Assembly: GCA_050246595.1 (NCBI GenBank)
Contig: JBFWVT010000020.1
Coordinates: 1 to 64,000, forward strand
Source of the DNA: DATARH01 sp050246595
Lineage (GTDB): Bacteria; Pseudomonadota; Alphaproteobacteria; ATCC43930; CGMCC-115725
Length of the DNA stretch: 64,000 bases
Reading direction: 5' to 3'
Position 1 is the stretch's first letter; the number at the start of each line of letters is the position of its first letter. The translations under genes were made by a program, and so were the position numbers. Positions 39,362 to 50,329 of the stretch are shown piece by piece. The notes under the pieces are model-generated. The model was not told where the DNA came from. It worked only from the letters and a program-made list of their open reading frames with translations, and ran no database searches.

Positions 39362-41737
39362 GTGCCGCTCTTCGCGACCGGGCACAACCCGGCGAGCGCT
39401 TATCGCGCGTTTATCGCCGAGCAGCGCGCTTCCGGACGGCGCGTCGTCCTCGCGGCGGCCGAAGAACGCGATTTGCGGCTGCTGGCGCGCCGCGCCGCGG
39501 GAGTTGCCGCCGAGCGCCCGAACCCGGTCTCGGGCTGGGCGGAAATTCTCGACGCGGCGGCGGGAGACATGCTGAGGCTGCGCGCCGATTTCGAGGCCGG
39601 TTTTGTGCGGCCGGAGGACAGGGTCGCGGTGATCGCCGCCGCCGATCTGCTGGGCAGCCGCGCCCTGCATCGGATGCCGATGGAGCCGGCGCACGGCGCC
39701 TCCGACACCGGATTGGAAACCGCGCTGCGCCTCGGCGACGCGGTCATTCATATCGAGCACGGCATCGGCAGGCTGCGCGGCATCGAGACCGTTGCGGCTG
39801 CCGGGATGCCGGAACAGGAGGCGCTGCGGATCGAGTATGCCGGCGGCGCCGTGCTGATGACGCCGGTCGGCGAGATCGAACGGGTCTGGCGTTACGGCGC
39901 GGCGAGCGAGGCGGTATCGCTCGACCGGCTCGACGGCGAGGGCTGGCAGAAACGCCGCGAACAGGTCGAACGCGACATCGCCGAGACCGCGCACGGGCTG
40001 TTGCATCTGGCGTGCGGGCGGGAGGCGAAGGAGGCGCCAAAGCTGACCCCGCCCTCGCGCCGTTACGAGCGGTTTGTCGCCGGGTTCCCGTTTGTCGCGA
40101 CGGTCGATCAGGCGCGTGCAGTGGAAGAAATCCTGGCCGATCTGAAATCGGGACATCCGATGGACCGGCTGGTCTGCGGCGATGTCGGGTTCGGCAAGAC
40201 CGAAATCGCGTTGCGCGCCGCAGCGGCGGCGGTGTTCGGCGGGTATCAGGTCGCGCTGGTGGCGCCGACGACGGTTCTGGTGCGGCAGCACCTGAACATT
40301 TTCCGCCGCCGTTTTGCGCCGTTCGGCAGCAGGATCGCCGGGCTGTCGCGGCTCGTGACGCCGGCCGAATCGCGCGCGGTCAAACAGGGGCTGAAAGACG
40401 GGTCGATCGACATCGTGATCGGGACGCATGCGGTCGCCGGTAAGGAGGTGCGCTTCGACCGGCTCGGCCTCCTGATCATCGACGAGGAGCAGCGTTTCGG
40501 CACCCGCATCAAGGACAAACTACGCGGTTTCGCCGACGGGGTGCATGTGCTGACCTTGAGCGCGACGCCGATCCCACGCACGTTGCAGGGGGCGATCCTC
40601 GGGTTGCACGCGCTGAGCGTGCTCGAAACCCCGCCGGCGCGGCGGCTGCCGGTGCAGACCATGCTGGCGCCGTTCGAGCCGGGTCTCGTGCGCCGGGCGC
40701 TGGCGGCCGAAAAACGGCGGCAGGGGCAGAGCTTTGTCGTCGTGCCGCGGATCGAGGACATCGCGCCGATGATCGAGCGGCTGCGCGAATTGGTGCCCGG
40801 TCTCGATCTGAAGACCGTGCATGGAAAGATGCCGGCCGCCGAGATCGACGAGGTCATGGTCGCCTTCGCCGACGGCGAGGGCGACGTGCTGCTCGCGACC
40901 GACATCATCGAGAGCGGTCTCGACCTGCCGCGCGCCAACACGATCCTGATCTGGCGTCCGGACCGTTTCGGCGCGGCGCAGTTGCACCAGCTGCGCGGCC
41001 GGGTCGGGCGTGGTCGCCGGCGTGGGCTGGCGTTTCTGCTGACCGATCCGGCCGAAAAACTCGCCCCGGCGACCGAGAAGCGGCTGCGGTTGTTGACCGG
41101 GCACAACCGGCTCGGCGCCGGGTTCGCGATCAGCCGCCGCGACCTGGACATGCGCGGCGCCGGCGACTTGCTCGGCGAGAAGCAGACCGGGCATGTCCGG
41201 CTGATCGGCATCGAGCTGTACCGGCATCTGCTCGATCGGGCGCTGGCAGCGGCGCACGGCGAGAGATTGCCGCCGGACCGACCGATCGAGGTCAATCTCG
41301 GCAGTGCCGGATCGATCCCAGGGGCGATCCCGGCCGATTACGTGTCCGATCCGGAAATCCGCCTGAACCTCTACGCGCGGCTCGCGCGGCTGCGCGACAT
41401 CGCGGCGATCGACGATTTCGCCGGGGAGATCGAGGACCGCTTTGGCGCGCCGCCGCCCGCTATGCGCAATCTGCTCGATGCCGCCCGGATCAGGGAAATG
41501 GCGCGGCGGGTCGGAGCCGTGCGGGTCGATGCCGGTCCGCGCGGGATCGCGGTGGCGTTCGATCCAGCCGGCGATCCAGCCGGCGATCCGGCCGGGGCGA
41601 CGCATCGGCGAAAGATCGGCGGCGGGATCGCCGGGTTCCGCTGGAAGGAGAACCGGCTCGTGTCGGAGAAGCCGGGCATGGACGGAAGCGGCGCGGACGC
41701 GCTGATTGAACTGTTCGACAGTCTCGATCGTTTGTAG
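39362..41737 (+). CDS. mfd: Mfd-like transcription-repair coupling factor, C-terminal piece (RID and helicase)
   Basis: 791-aa piece in the same frame as 38351-39325. It holds the RNA-polymerase-interaction region (VIHIEHGIGRLRGIETV), the SF2 translocase with Walker A in CGDVGFGKTEIALRAA, DEEQ box in LLIIDEEQRFGTR, SATPIPRTL, TDIIESGLDLPRANT and QLRGRVGRGRRRG, and the C-terminal TRCF domain. The protein is divergent from standard Mfd, so it may be a paralogue. GTG 39362 could restart translation, but the segment from 39326 (AEPVAAARCDERVPLFATGH) also looks native. The C-terminal part has a 12-bp triplet repeat at 41561-41596. The complete reading length without the stop, 1128 codons, equals a normal Mfd. 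Confidence 0.75.
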   Translation: MPLFATGHNPASAYRAFIAEQRASGRRVVLAAAEERDLRLLARRAAGVAAERPNPVSGWAEILDAAAGDMLRLRADFEAGFVRPEDRVAVIAAADLLGSRALHRMPMEPAHGASDTGLETALRLGDAVIHIEHGIGRLRGIETVAAAGMPEQEALRIEYAGGAVLMTPVGEIERVWRYGAASEAVSLDRLDGEGWQKRREQVERDIAETAHGLLHLACGREAKEAPKLTPPSRRYERFVAGFPFVATVDQARAVEEILADLKSGHPMDRLVCGDVGFGKTEIALRAAAAAVFGGYQVALVAPTTVLVRQHLNIFRRRFAPFGSRIAGLSRLVTPAESRAVKQGLKDGSIDIVIGTHAVAGKEVRFDRLGLLIIDEEQRFGTRIKDKLRGFADGVHVLTLSATPIPRTLQGAILGLHALSVLETPPARRLPVQTMLAPFEPGLVRRALAAEKRRQGQSFVVVPRIEDIAPMIERLRELVPGLDLKTVHGKMPAAEIDEVMVAFADGEGDVLLATDIIESGLDLPRANTILIWRPDRFGAAQLHQLRGRVGRGRRRGLAFLLTDPAEKLAPATEKRLRLLTGHNRLGAGFAISRRDLDMRGAGDLLGEKQTGHVRLIGIELYRHLLDRALAAAHGERLPPDRPIEVNLGSAGSIPGAIPADYVSDPEIRLNLYARLARLRDIAAIDDFAGEIEDRFGAPPPAMRNLLDAARIREMARRVGAVRVDAGPRGIAVAFDPAGDPAGDPAGATHRRKIGGGIAGFRWKENRLVSEKPGMDGSGADALIELFDSLDRL
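41561..41596 (+). repeat. Three tandem 12-bp units in the Mfd-like gene
   Basis: GATCCAGCCGGC, GATCCAGCCGGC, GATCCGGCCGGG encode repeated Asp-Pro-Ala-Gly units. Multiple of three, so the frame is kept; probably a variable-length site. Confidence 0.8.
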
Positions 41738-41836
41738 CGGGCGTTTGTAGCGGGTCGCTCCAAAACGGCGGGTTCTCCCTTGGGGGTTTCTCCGGGTTTG
41801 GCACGACCCATCCAGAACCGATTCCGGAGCCGACCA

Positions 41837-44055
<2,219 letters not shown>

Positions 44056-44059
<4 letters not shown>

Positions 44060-45120
44060 TGCCCGCGCAACCATCGGGCAAGCGGCCCCCGGCCAAGCGG
44101 GTTTTGGGCACGCGGGCTTTGACCAGGCTCGGGCGCGGCGGCGCGGCGGCGTTGCTGGCGCTCGCCGCGTCGGCGGCGGTCAATTATGCGCTGGCCAGAC
44201 GCGCCGAACGCCGCAACCCGCCGCAGGGACGTTTTGTTACCGTGGACGGGGTGCGGCTGCATTATGTCGAGCGCGGCCCCGCAGAGCATGAAGGCAGGCC
44301 GGCAATCGTGCTGCTGCACGGGGTCGGCGCGATGATCCAGGAGATGACGGTCAGCGGGATCGTCGACGCGCTCGCCGCCGATCACCGAATCATCGTGTTC
44401 GACCGGCCCGGCTTCGGGTACAGCGAGCGGCCGCGCCGCCGGATCTGGACCCCGGCGGCGCAGGCGGCGCTGCTGCGCGAGGCACTCGACCGGCTGGGGG
44501 TGGCGCGGCCGGTCATCGTCGGGCATTCCTGGGGCACGATGGTGGCGCTCGAAATGGCGCTGCGGGAGCCGGACAGGACCGCCGGGCTGGTGCTGCTGTG
44601 CGGATATTATTTCCCGACATTCCGTCTCGATGTGCCGCTGCTGTTGTGGCCGGCAGTGCCGGTCGTCGGCGATGTGCTGCGCTACGCGATCTCGCCCTGG
44701 GTCGGCCGGTTGGCGCAACCGCTGATCTATAAAACCCTGTTCGCGCCGGCGCCGGTGCCGCCGTCCTTTGCTTCCGGGTTTCCGAGCGAGCTGGCGCTGC
44801 GTCCCTGGCAGCTGCGATCCGCCGCCGCCGAGGTGGCGCTGCTGATCCCGGCGGCGTCGGCTCTGGCCGGACGGTATCGCGCGTTGCGGACGCCGACCGC
44901 GATCGTCGCCGCGCCGGGAGATCGGATCGTCGATTTCGAGCGCCACTCGGCGCGGTTGTATCAAGCCCTGCCGCGCAGCACGCTGCGCACACTGCCGCGG
45001 ACCGGGCACATGATCCACCATTCCGCGCCCGGCCAGATCGCCGGCGTGATCCACGACACGGTGCGCGCGACCGGGGCCGGCGCGGACGGGAGCGGCGGGC
45101 CGGCCGGGAAGGAAGCTTAA
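44056..45120 (+). CDS. Alpha/beta hydrolase, membrane-anchored
   Basis: 354-aa hydrolase. A basic N-terminus and hydrophobic helix (GGAAALLALAASAAVNYALA, residues about 29-48) suggest membrane anchoring. Then the hydrolase core: YVERGP, VLLHGVGAMIQEM, DRPGFGYSERP, nucleophile in VGHSWGTMVALEMAL, acid in APGDRIVDFERH, catalytic His in PRTGHMIHHS. The start ATG 44056 overlaps the glgX stop (ATGA). Haloalkane-dehalogenase/epoxide-hydrolase-like pattern; substrate unknown. Confidence 0.88.
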
Positions 45121-45193
45121 CACCGGCACCCCGCGCTTGTCGGCGGGGCGGTTCCGTTCCACACTGCGGCGGTTTGCATTGGAGCCCGCGCCG

Positions 45194-46387
45194 ATGAAGA
45201 ACCAGCCGACCCGCCATACCGGCCGCCATTTCCTGCAAATCCCCGGTCCGACCAATGTGCCCGACCGGGTTCTGCACGCGATCGCGTTCCCGACGATCGA
45301 CCATCGCGGCCCGGAATTCGCCGAGCTGGGCCGGGAGGTCGTTTCCGGCATGAAGCGCGTGTTCCAGACCGCCGGCACGGTCGTGATTTATCCGTCCTCC
45401 GGCACCGGAGCGTGGGAGGCGGCGCTGGTCAACACGCTGTCGCCGGGCGACCGGGTGCTGATGTTCGAGACCGGGCATTTCGCGACGCTGTGGCGGCAGA
45501 TGGCGGGGAGGCTCGGTCTCGATGTCGAGCTGGTGCCCGGCGACTGGCGGCGCGGCGTCGATCCGGCGCAGCTCGGCGAAAAACTGGCCGCCGACCGCGA
45601 GCACCGCATCAAGGCGGTCTGCGTCGTGCACAACGAGACCTCGACCGGGGTGACGAGCCGCATCCCCGAGATCCGCGCCGCGATCGACGAAGCCCGGCAC
45701 CCGGCGCTGTTGATGGTCGATACGATTTCTTCGCTCGGCTCGATCGACTACCGGCACGATGAGTGGCGCGTCGATGTTACGGTCGGCGGCTCGCAAAAGG
45801 GGCTGATGCTGCCGCCGGGTCTCGGGTTCAACGCGGTGTCAGACAAGGCGCTGGCCGCCGGCAGGGACGCCAGGCTGACCCGCTCGTACTGGGACTGGCA
45901 GGCGATGGCCGAGACCGGGCAGACCGGGTTTTTTCCGTATACGCCGGCGACCAACCTGCTGTTCGGGCTGCGCGAGGCGTTGCAGATGCTGCTCGACGAG
46001 GAGGGGCTGGCGGCAGTGTTTGCCCGCCATTCGCGCCACGCCGAGGCGACCCGGCGCGCGGTGCGCGGCTGGGGTCTCGAAATCCTGTGCCTCGACCCGC
46101 GCGAATATTCCGACTCGCTGACCGCCGTGAAGCTGCCCGAGGGCCATGACGCCGACCGGGCGCGCGAGATCATCCTCGACGCGTTCGACCTGTCGCTCGG
46201 CACCGGATTGGGAAAAATGCGGGGAAAAATCTTCCGCATCGGGCATCTCGGACATTTTAACGATTTGATGCTGTGCGGCACGCTGTGCGGTGTCGAGATG
46301 GGGTTGCACCGCGCCGGTGTGCCGCACCGCCAGGGTGGTGTCGCGGCGGCGCTTGACTATCTCGGCACCTTCCGGGGCGAAAACTGA
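45194..46387 (+). CDS. Class V aminotransferase (serine-glyoxylate/alanine-glyoxylate type)
   Basis: PLP enzyme of 397 aa. The family start RHFLQIPGPTNVPDRVLHAIAFPTIDHRGPEFAEL, SSGTGAWEAALVNTLSPGD, the aspartate site in LMVDTISSLGSIDY and the PLP lysine in VGGSQKGLMLPPGLG are all present, with FRIGHLGHFND near the end. Most similar to serine-glyoxylate transaminase, used in the serine cycle or photorespiration-like metabolism; other amino donors possible. GGAG 9 nt before ATG 45194. Followed at 27 bp by an FAH-like gene. Confidence 0.88.
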   Translation: MKNQPTRHTGRHFLQIPGPTNVPDRVLHAIAFPTIDHRGPEFAELGREVVSGMKRVFQTAGTVVIYPSSGTGAWEAALVNTLSPGDRVLMFETGHFATLWRQMAGRLGLDVELVPGDWRRGVDPAQLGEKLAADREHRIKAVCVVHNETSTGVTSRIPEIRAAIDEARHPALLMVDTISSLGSIDYRHDEWRVDVTVGGSQKGLMLPPGLGFNAVSDKALAAGRDARLTRSYWDWQAMAETGQTGFFPYTPATNLLFGLREALQMLLDEEGLAAVFARHSRHAEATRRAVRGWGLEILCLDPREYSDSLTAVKLPEGHDADRAREIILDAFDLSLGTGLGKMRGKIFRIGHLGHFNDLMLCGTLCGVEMGLHRAGVPHRQGGVAAALDYLGTFRGEN

Positions 46388-46413
46388 CGGCGGCGATTGA
46401 CAGGAGAGGGGCC

Positions 46414-47166
46414 ATGACGCCACAGCAGATCGACGAAGCCGCCGCCGCCCTCGCTGCGGCGCGAACCGGACAGCCGATCGCGGGGATCCCCGACGCGGCG
46501 CGCCCGCAATCCGAGGCCGATTCCTATCAGATCCAGGACGCGGTGATGCGCCGGCTCGGCGAGCGGGAAGGCGGTTGGAAGGTCGGCTACTCGCCCGAGG
46601 GCGGGATTTTCTGCGCCCCGATCTATGCCTCCAAGGTGCATGCCAGCCCGGCCAGCCTGCCGGCAGCAGGCTTTCACCTGATCGGCATCGAATGCGAGAT
46701 CGGCTTCCGCGTTAACCAGGAATTCAGCCCGCGCGCCCTACCCTACGGACGTGACGAAATCGTCTGGGCGTCCACGCTGCATCCGACGATCGAGATTGTC
46801 GATTCGCGCTACCGGGATTTCCGTTCGCTCGACCGGTTGCAGGTGCTCGCCGACAACTTCTCAAATGGCGGGCTGGTTTACGGCGCCGCCGCGTCGAACT
46901 GGCAGGGGATGGATCTGGTGCATCCGCCGATCGAGGTGACCGCCGATGGCAGGCAACTTGCCGAATGCACCGGGCTGCGCGCCGGCGACCCGATTACGCT
47001 GCTGGTCGAGCTGGTCAATTTTGTTGCGAACCGGCGCGGCGGTGTGCCTTCCGGCACGTTCGTCACCACCGGCACACATACCGGGCTGGTTTTCACCGAG
47101 CCGGGCGCCCATATCCGCGCCAATTACGGCCCGCTCGGGATTGTGGAGGTGTCATTTCCGCGATAG
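46414..47166 (+). CDS. 2-keto-4-pentenoate hydratase / fumarylacetoacetate hydrolase family protein
   Basis: 250-aa protein with the MhpD-like pattern: N-terminal helices (IDEAAAALAAARTGQPIAGI), GWKVGYSPEG, then the metal-binding IGIECEIGFRVNQEF with acidic residues E-x-E, and a C-terminal barrel GTFVTTGTHTGLVFTEPGAHIRANYGPLGIVEVSF. Family members hydrate or decarboxylate products of aromatic ring cleavage. Tight spacing to the aminotransferase upstream suggests an operon; the ABC importer genes follow 53 bp later. Confidence 0.85.
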   Translation: MTPQQIDEAAAALAAARTGQPIAGIPDAARPQSEADSYQIQDAVMRRLGEREGGWKVGYSPEGGIFCAPIYASKVHASPASLPAAGFHLIGIECEIGFRVNQEFSPRALPYGRDEIVWASTLHPTIEIVDSRYRDFRSLDRLQVLADNFSNGGLVYGAAASNWQGMDLVHPPIEVTADGRQLAECTGLRAGDPITLLVELVNFVANRRGGVPSGTFVTTGTHTGLVFTEPGAHIRANYGPLGIVEVSFPR

Positions 47167-47213
47167 ATCGACAATTCGGATCGACCGATGAATTTCCGGC
47201 AGTCGCTCGGGGA

Positions 47214-47246
47214 CGATCCATGAATCGGGGGCGATCCATGAATCGG
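47214..47246 (+). repeat. 18-bp direct duplication at the start of the solute-binding protein gene
   Basis: CGATCCATGAATCGG occurs at 47214-47228 and 47232-47246, so two ATG codons (47220 and 47238) have nearly the same G-rich context. Six residues (MNRGRS) are added by the first. Confidence 0.7.
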
Positions 47247-49178
47247 AGTGGCGGCGTGCTGCTGCGCGCCGTTCTTTTGCTTTCCCTGTTTCTGTTGCCG
47301 GGGCCGGTCTCGGCCGGGTTGCGCGAGACGCCGATGCTGGCGGCGCAGATCGCCGCCGGTGCGCTGCCGCCGGTCGAGGCGCGCGTGCCGCAGGTTCCGG
47401 CGGTGGCCGAAGATGCCGGGTCGATCGGCCGCCCCGGCGGCGAGCTGCGGATGCTGATGGCGAGCCCGAAGGACACCCGCATCATGGTGGTCTACGGCTA
47501 TGCCCGGCTCGTTGCCTATACGCCGGATCTCGAAATCGTCCCGGATATCCTCGAACGGGTCGATGTCGATGACGACCGCATCTTTACGCTGCATCTGCGC
47601 CCCGGCCACAAATGGTCCGACGGCCACAACTTCACCAGCGAGGATTTCCGCTACTGGTTTGAGGACATCGCCGGCAACAAGGAGCTGTCGATGGCCGGTC
47701 TGCCGGTCGTCCTGATGCCGCATGGCGAGCCGCCCCGGTTCGAGGTGCTCGACGAGCATACCGTGCGGTATAGCTGGGACCGGCCGAACCCGCTGTTTCT
47801 GCCGGCCCTGGCCGGGGCGAGCCCGCTCTATATCTATGCGCCGGCGCATTACCTGAAACAGTTCCACAAGAAATACGCCGAAAAGGAGAAGCTCGCCGCA
47901 CTGGTCAAGGAAGCGGGGGTGCGCGGCTGGGCGGCGCTGCACAACAAAAAAGAAGCGATGTACAAGAACGACAACCCGGACCAGCCGACGCTGGAACCGT
48001 GGGTGCTGAAGACCCGGCCGCCCTCCGATCGCCTCGTGTTCGAGCGCAATCCCTATTACTACCGTATCGACAGCACCGGCCAGCAATTGCCTTATGTCGA
48101 TCGGGTCGTCTACTCGATCGCCAACAGCAAGATAATCCCGGCCAAGACCGGCGCCGGCGAGAGCGATTTGCAGGCACGCTATCTAAGCTTTGACGATTAC
48201 ACCTTTCTGAAGGCCGGCGAGGCGCAGAACGGATACAAGGTGCTGCTGTGGCGCACCGGGCCGGGCAGCCAGCTGGCGCTTTATCCCAATCTCAATGTCG
48301 AGGACGAGGTGTGGCGGCGTGTGCTGCGCGATGTCCGGTTCCGCCGCGCCCTGTCGCTCGCGACCAACCGGCGCGAGATCAACCAGGCGATCTATTTCGG
48401 GCTGGCGAAGGAGGGCCAGAATACGGTCCTGCCGCAAAGCCCGCTGTATCGTCCCGAATACCGCCAAGCCTGGGCCGAGTTCGACATCGCCGAAGCCAAC
48501 CGGCTGCTCGACGAACTCGGCCTCGCCTGGGGCAGCGAGGGGTTGCGGTATCTGCCGGACGGCAGACCGCTCGATATCGTCGTCGAGGATTCCGGCGAAT
48601 CGCGCGAGAAGACCGATGTCACCGAACTGATCCGCGATTCGTGGCGGCAGGTTGGTATCCGGCTGTTCACGCGGCCGATGCAGCTGACCTTGTTCCGCCG
48701 CCGCGTGTTTTCCGGGCAGACCCTGATGTCGATCGCCAAGGGGATCGAGAACGGTCTGCCGACGGCCGACATGTCGCCGGCGGAATTCGCGCCGACCCAG
48801 CAGCAGCAGCTCCAATGGCCGCAATGGGGCCAGTATTTCGAGACCAAGGGTCTGGCCGGCAAGCCGCCCCACATGCCCTCGGCGGGGCGGCTGCTCGTGC
48901 TCTACGAGGGCTGGCTGAGCGCGGCGGATACGGCGGAGCGCCGGCGGATCTGGCACGAGATGCTGCAAATCTGGGCCGACGAGGTCTTTTCGATCGGTCT
49001 TGTCGCCGGGGTGCTGCAACCGGTCGTGATCAGCACCCGCCTGCGCAACGTGCCGGTCGAGGGTATGTACAACTGGGACCCCGGCGCGCATTTCGGCATA
49101 TACAAGCCGGATACGTTCTGGCTCGACGACACGCCGGCCCCGGCCGCTTCGGCGGCGCCCGCTCCGCCGCCGGGCTGA
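47220..49178 (+). CDS. ABC transporter substrate-binding protein, family 5 (peptide/opine type)
   Basis: Periplasmic solute receptor of 652 aa. Residues 1-38 form a signal peptide (VLLRAVLLLSLFLLPGPVSA). The SBP_bac_5 pattern is clear: GRPGGELRMLMASPKDTRIM, LRPGHKWSDGHNFTSEDFRYWFEDI, WVLKTRPPSDRLVFERNPYYYRID, RFRRALSLATNRREINQAIYFG. At the end is a proline/alanine-rich tail. Two start codons arise from an 18-bp duplication. Two permease genes follow; no ATPase genes are in the window, so the energising subunits must lie elsewhere. Confidence 0.9.
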   Translation: MNRGRSMNRSGGVLLRAVLLLSLFLLPGPVSAGLRETPMLAAQIAAGALPPVEARVPQVPAVAEDAGSIGRPGGELRMLMASPKDTRIMVVYGYARLVAYTPDLEIVPDILERVDVDDDRIFTLHLRPGHKWSDGHNFTSEDFRYWFEDIAGNKELSMAGLPVVLMPHGEPPRFEVLDEHTVRYSWDRPNPLFLPALAGASPLYIYAPAHYLKQFHKKYAEKEKLAALVKEAGVRGWAALHNKKEAMYKNDNPDQPTLEPWVLKTRPPSDRLVFERNPYYYRIDSTGQQLPYVDRVVYSIANSKIIPAKTGAGESDLQARYLSFDDYTFLKAGEAQNGYKVLLWRTGPGSQLALYPNLNVEDEVWRRVLRDVRFRRALSLATNRREINQAIYFGLAKEGQNTVLPQSPLYRPEYRQAWAEFDIAEANRLLDELGLAWGSEGLRYLPDGRPLDIVVEDSGESREKTDVTELIRDSWRQVGIRLFTRPMQLTLFRRRVFSGQTLMSIAKGIENGLPTADMSPAEFAPTQQQQLQWPQWGQYFETKGLAGKPPHMPSAGRLLVLYEGWLSAADTAERRRIWHEMLQIWADEVFSIGLVAGVLQPVVISTRLRNVPVEGMYNWDPGAHFGIYKPDTFWLDDTPAPAASAAPAPPPG

Positions 49179-49330
49179 GGACGCGCGGCCCCTCGCAGCA
49201 TTTCCGGCACGGCATCGGCGGGTTTGCGCGGGAGAAGCGGCGGCAATATTACTGTCGCCTCGGCGCTGTAGAAGCTGCGATAACGCGGCAGCGGCCGGAT
49301 TTCCGCGCCGCCTCAGGAGAATCTTTTTCG

Positions 49331-50329
49331 ATGCTCGGCTATCTCGTCCATCGGATCCTGATCATGATCCCGACATTGATTGCCATCAGCGTCGTCATCT
49401 TTGTCATCATCCAACTGCCGCCCGGCGATTATTTCTCAACCTACATGGCCGAGCTGCAGAGCCAGGGCGAGAACGCCAATCTCGATAAGATTGCGTTTCT
49501 GAAGGCGCAATACGGTTTCGACAAGCCGTTGTGGCAGCAGTACCTGTATTGGGTCGGCGGGCTGCTGCAGGGCGACATGGGGTATTCGTTTCTTTATGAC
49601 ATGCCGGTCAACCGTGTGGTCGGCGACCGGTTGCTGCTGACCTTTATCGTCTCGTTCACGACGATCGTTTTTACCTATATCGTCGCCTTCCCGATCGGGG
49701 TCTATTCGGCGACGCATCAGTACAGCATGGGCGACTACCTGCTGACCTTTATCGGTTTCCTGGGGCTGGCGACGCCGAGCTTTCTGCTGGCGCTGGTGTT
49801 GCTTTATCTCGCGAATGTCTATTTCGACATATCGATCGGCGGGCTGATGGACCCGGTCTATGTCGACAAACCGTGGAGCTGGGACAAGGTGTTGTCGGTC
49901 GCCGCGCATCTGTGGATCCCGGTGATCGTGATCGGCACCGCCGGAACAGCGGCGATGATCCGGCGGCTGCGCGCCAATCTGCTCGACGAATTGCAGAAGC
50001 AATATGTCGTGACCGCGCGCGCCAAGGGGCTGCATCCGCTCAAGGTCCTGTTCAAATACCCGCTGCGTCTGGCGCTGAACCCGTTTATCTCGGATATCGG
50101 ATCGCTGCTGCCGCACGTCATCTCGGGAGCGGCGGTCGTGTCGATCGTCATGTCGCTGCCGACGACCGGCCCGATGCTGCTCGAGTCGCTGCGCAGCCAG
50201 GATATGTTCCTCGCCGGCTCGTTCCTGATGTTCATGGCGTTTCTGACCGTGATCGGGGTCTTTCTGTCCGACCTCGCGCTGGCCGCGCTCGATCCGCGCA
50301 TCCGGCTCCAGACGGGGCGGTCGGAATGA
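49331..50329 (+). CDS. ABC transporter permease, DppB/OppB type
   Basis: 332-aa inner-membrane permease. N-terminal hydrophobic helix HRILIMIPTLIAISVVIFVI, then PPGDYFSTYMAEL, LKAQYGFDKPLWQQYLYWVGGLLQGDMGYSF typical of OppB-like proteins. The EAA loop is at GLHPLKVLFKYPLRLALNPF. AGGAGA precedes ATG 49331. Stop overlaps the start of the next permease by ATGA, so the pair is translationally coupled. The 152 bp upstream (49179-49330) have no recognisable gene. Confidence 0.92.
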   Translation: MLGYLVHRILIMIPTLIAISVVIFVIIQLPPGDYFSTYMAELQSQGENANLDKIAFLKAQYGFDKPLWQQYLYWVGGLLQGDMGYSFLYDMPVNRVVGDRLLLTFIVSFTTIVFTYIVAFPIGVYSATHQYSMGDYLLTFIGFLGLATPSFLLALVLLYLANVYFDISIGGLMDPVYVDKPWSWDKVLSVAAHLWIPVIVIGTAGTAAMIRRLRANLLDELQKQYVVTARAKGLHPLKVLFKYPLRLALNPFISDIGSLLPHVISGAAVVSIVMSLPTTGPMLLESLRSQDMFLAGSFLMFMAFLTVIGVFLSDLALAALDPRIRLQTGRSE

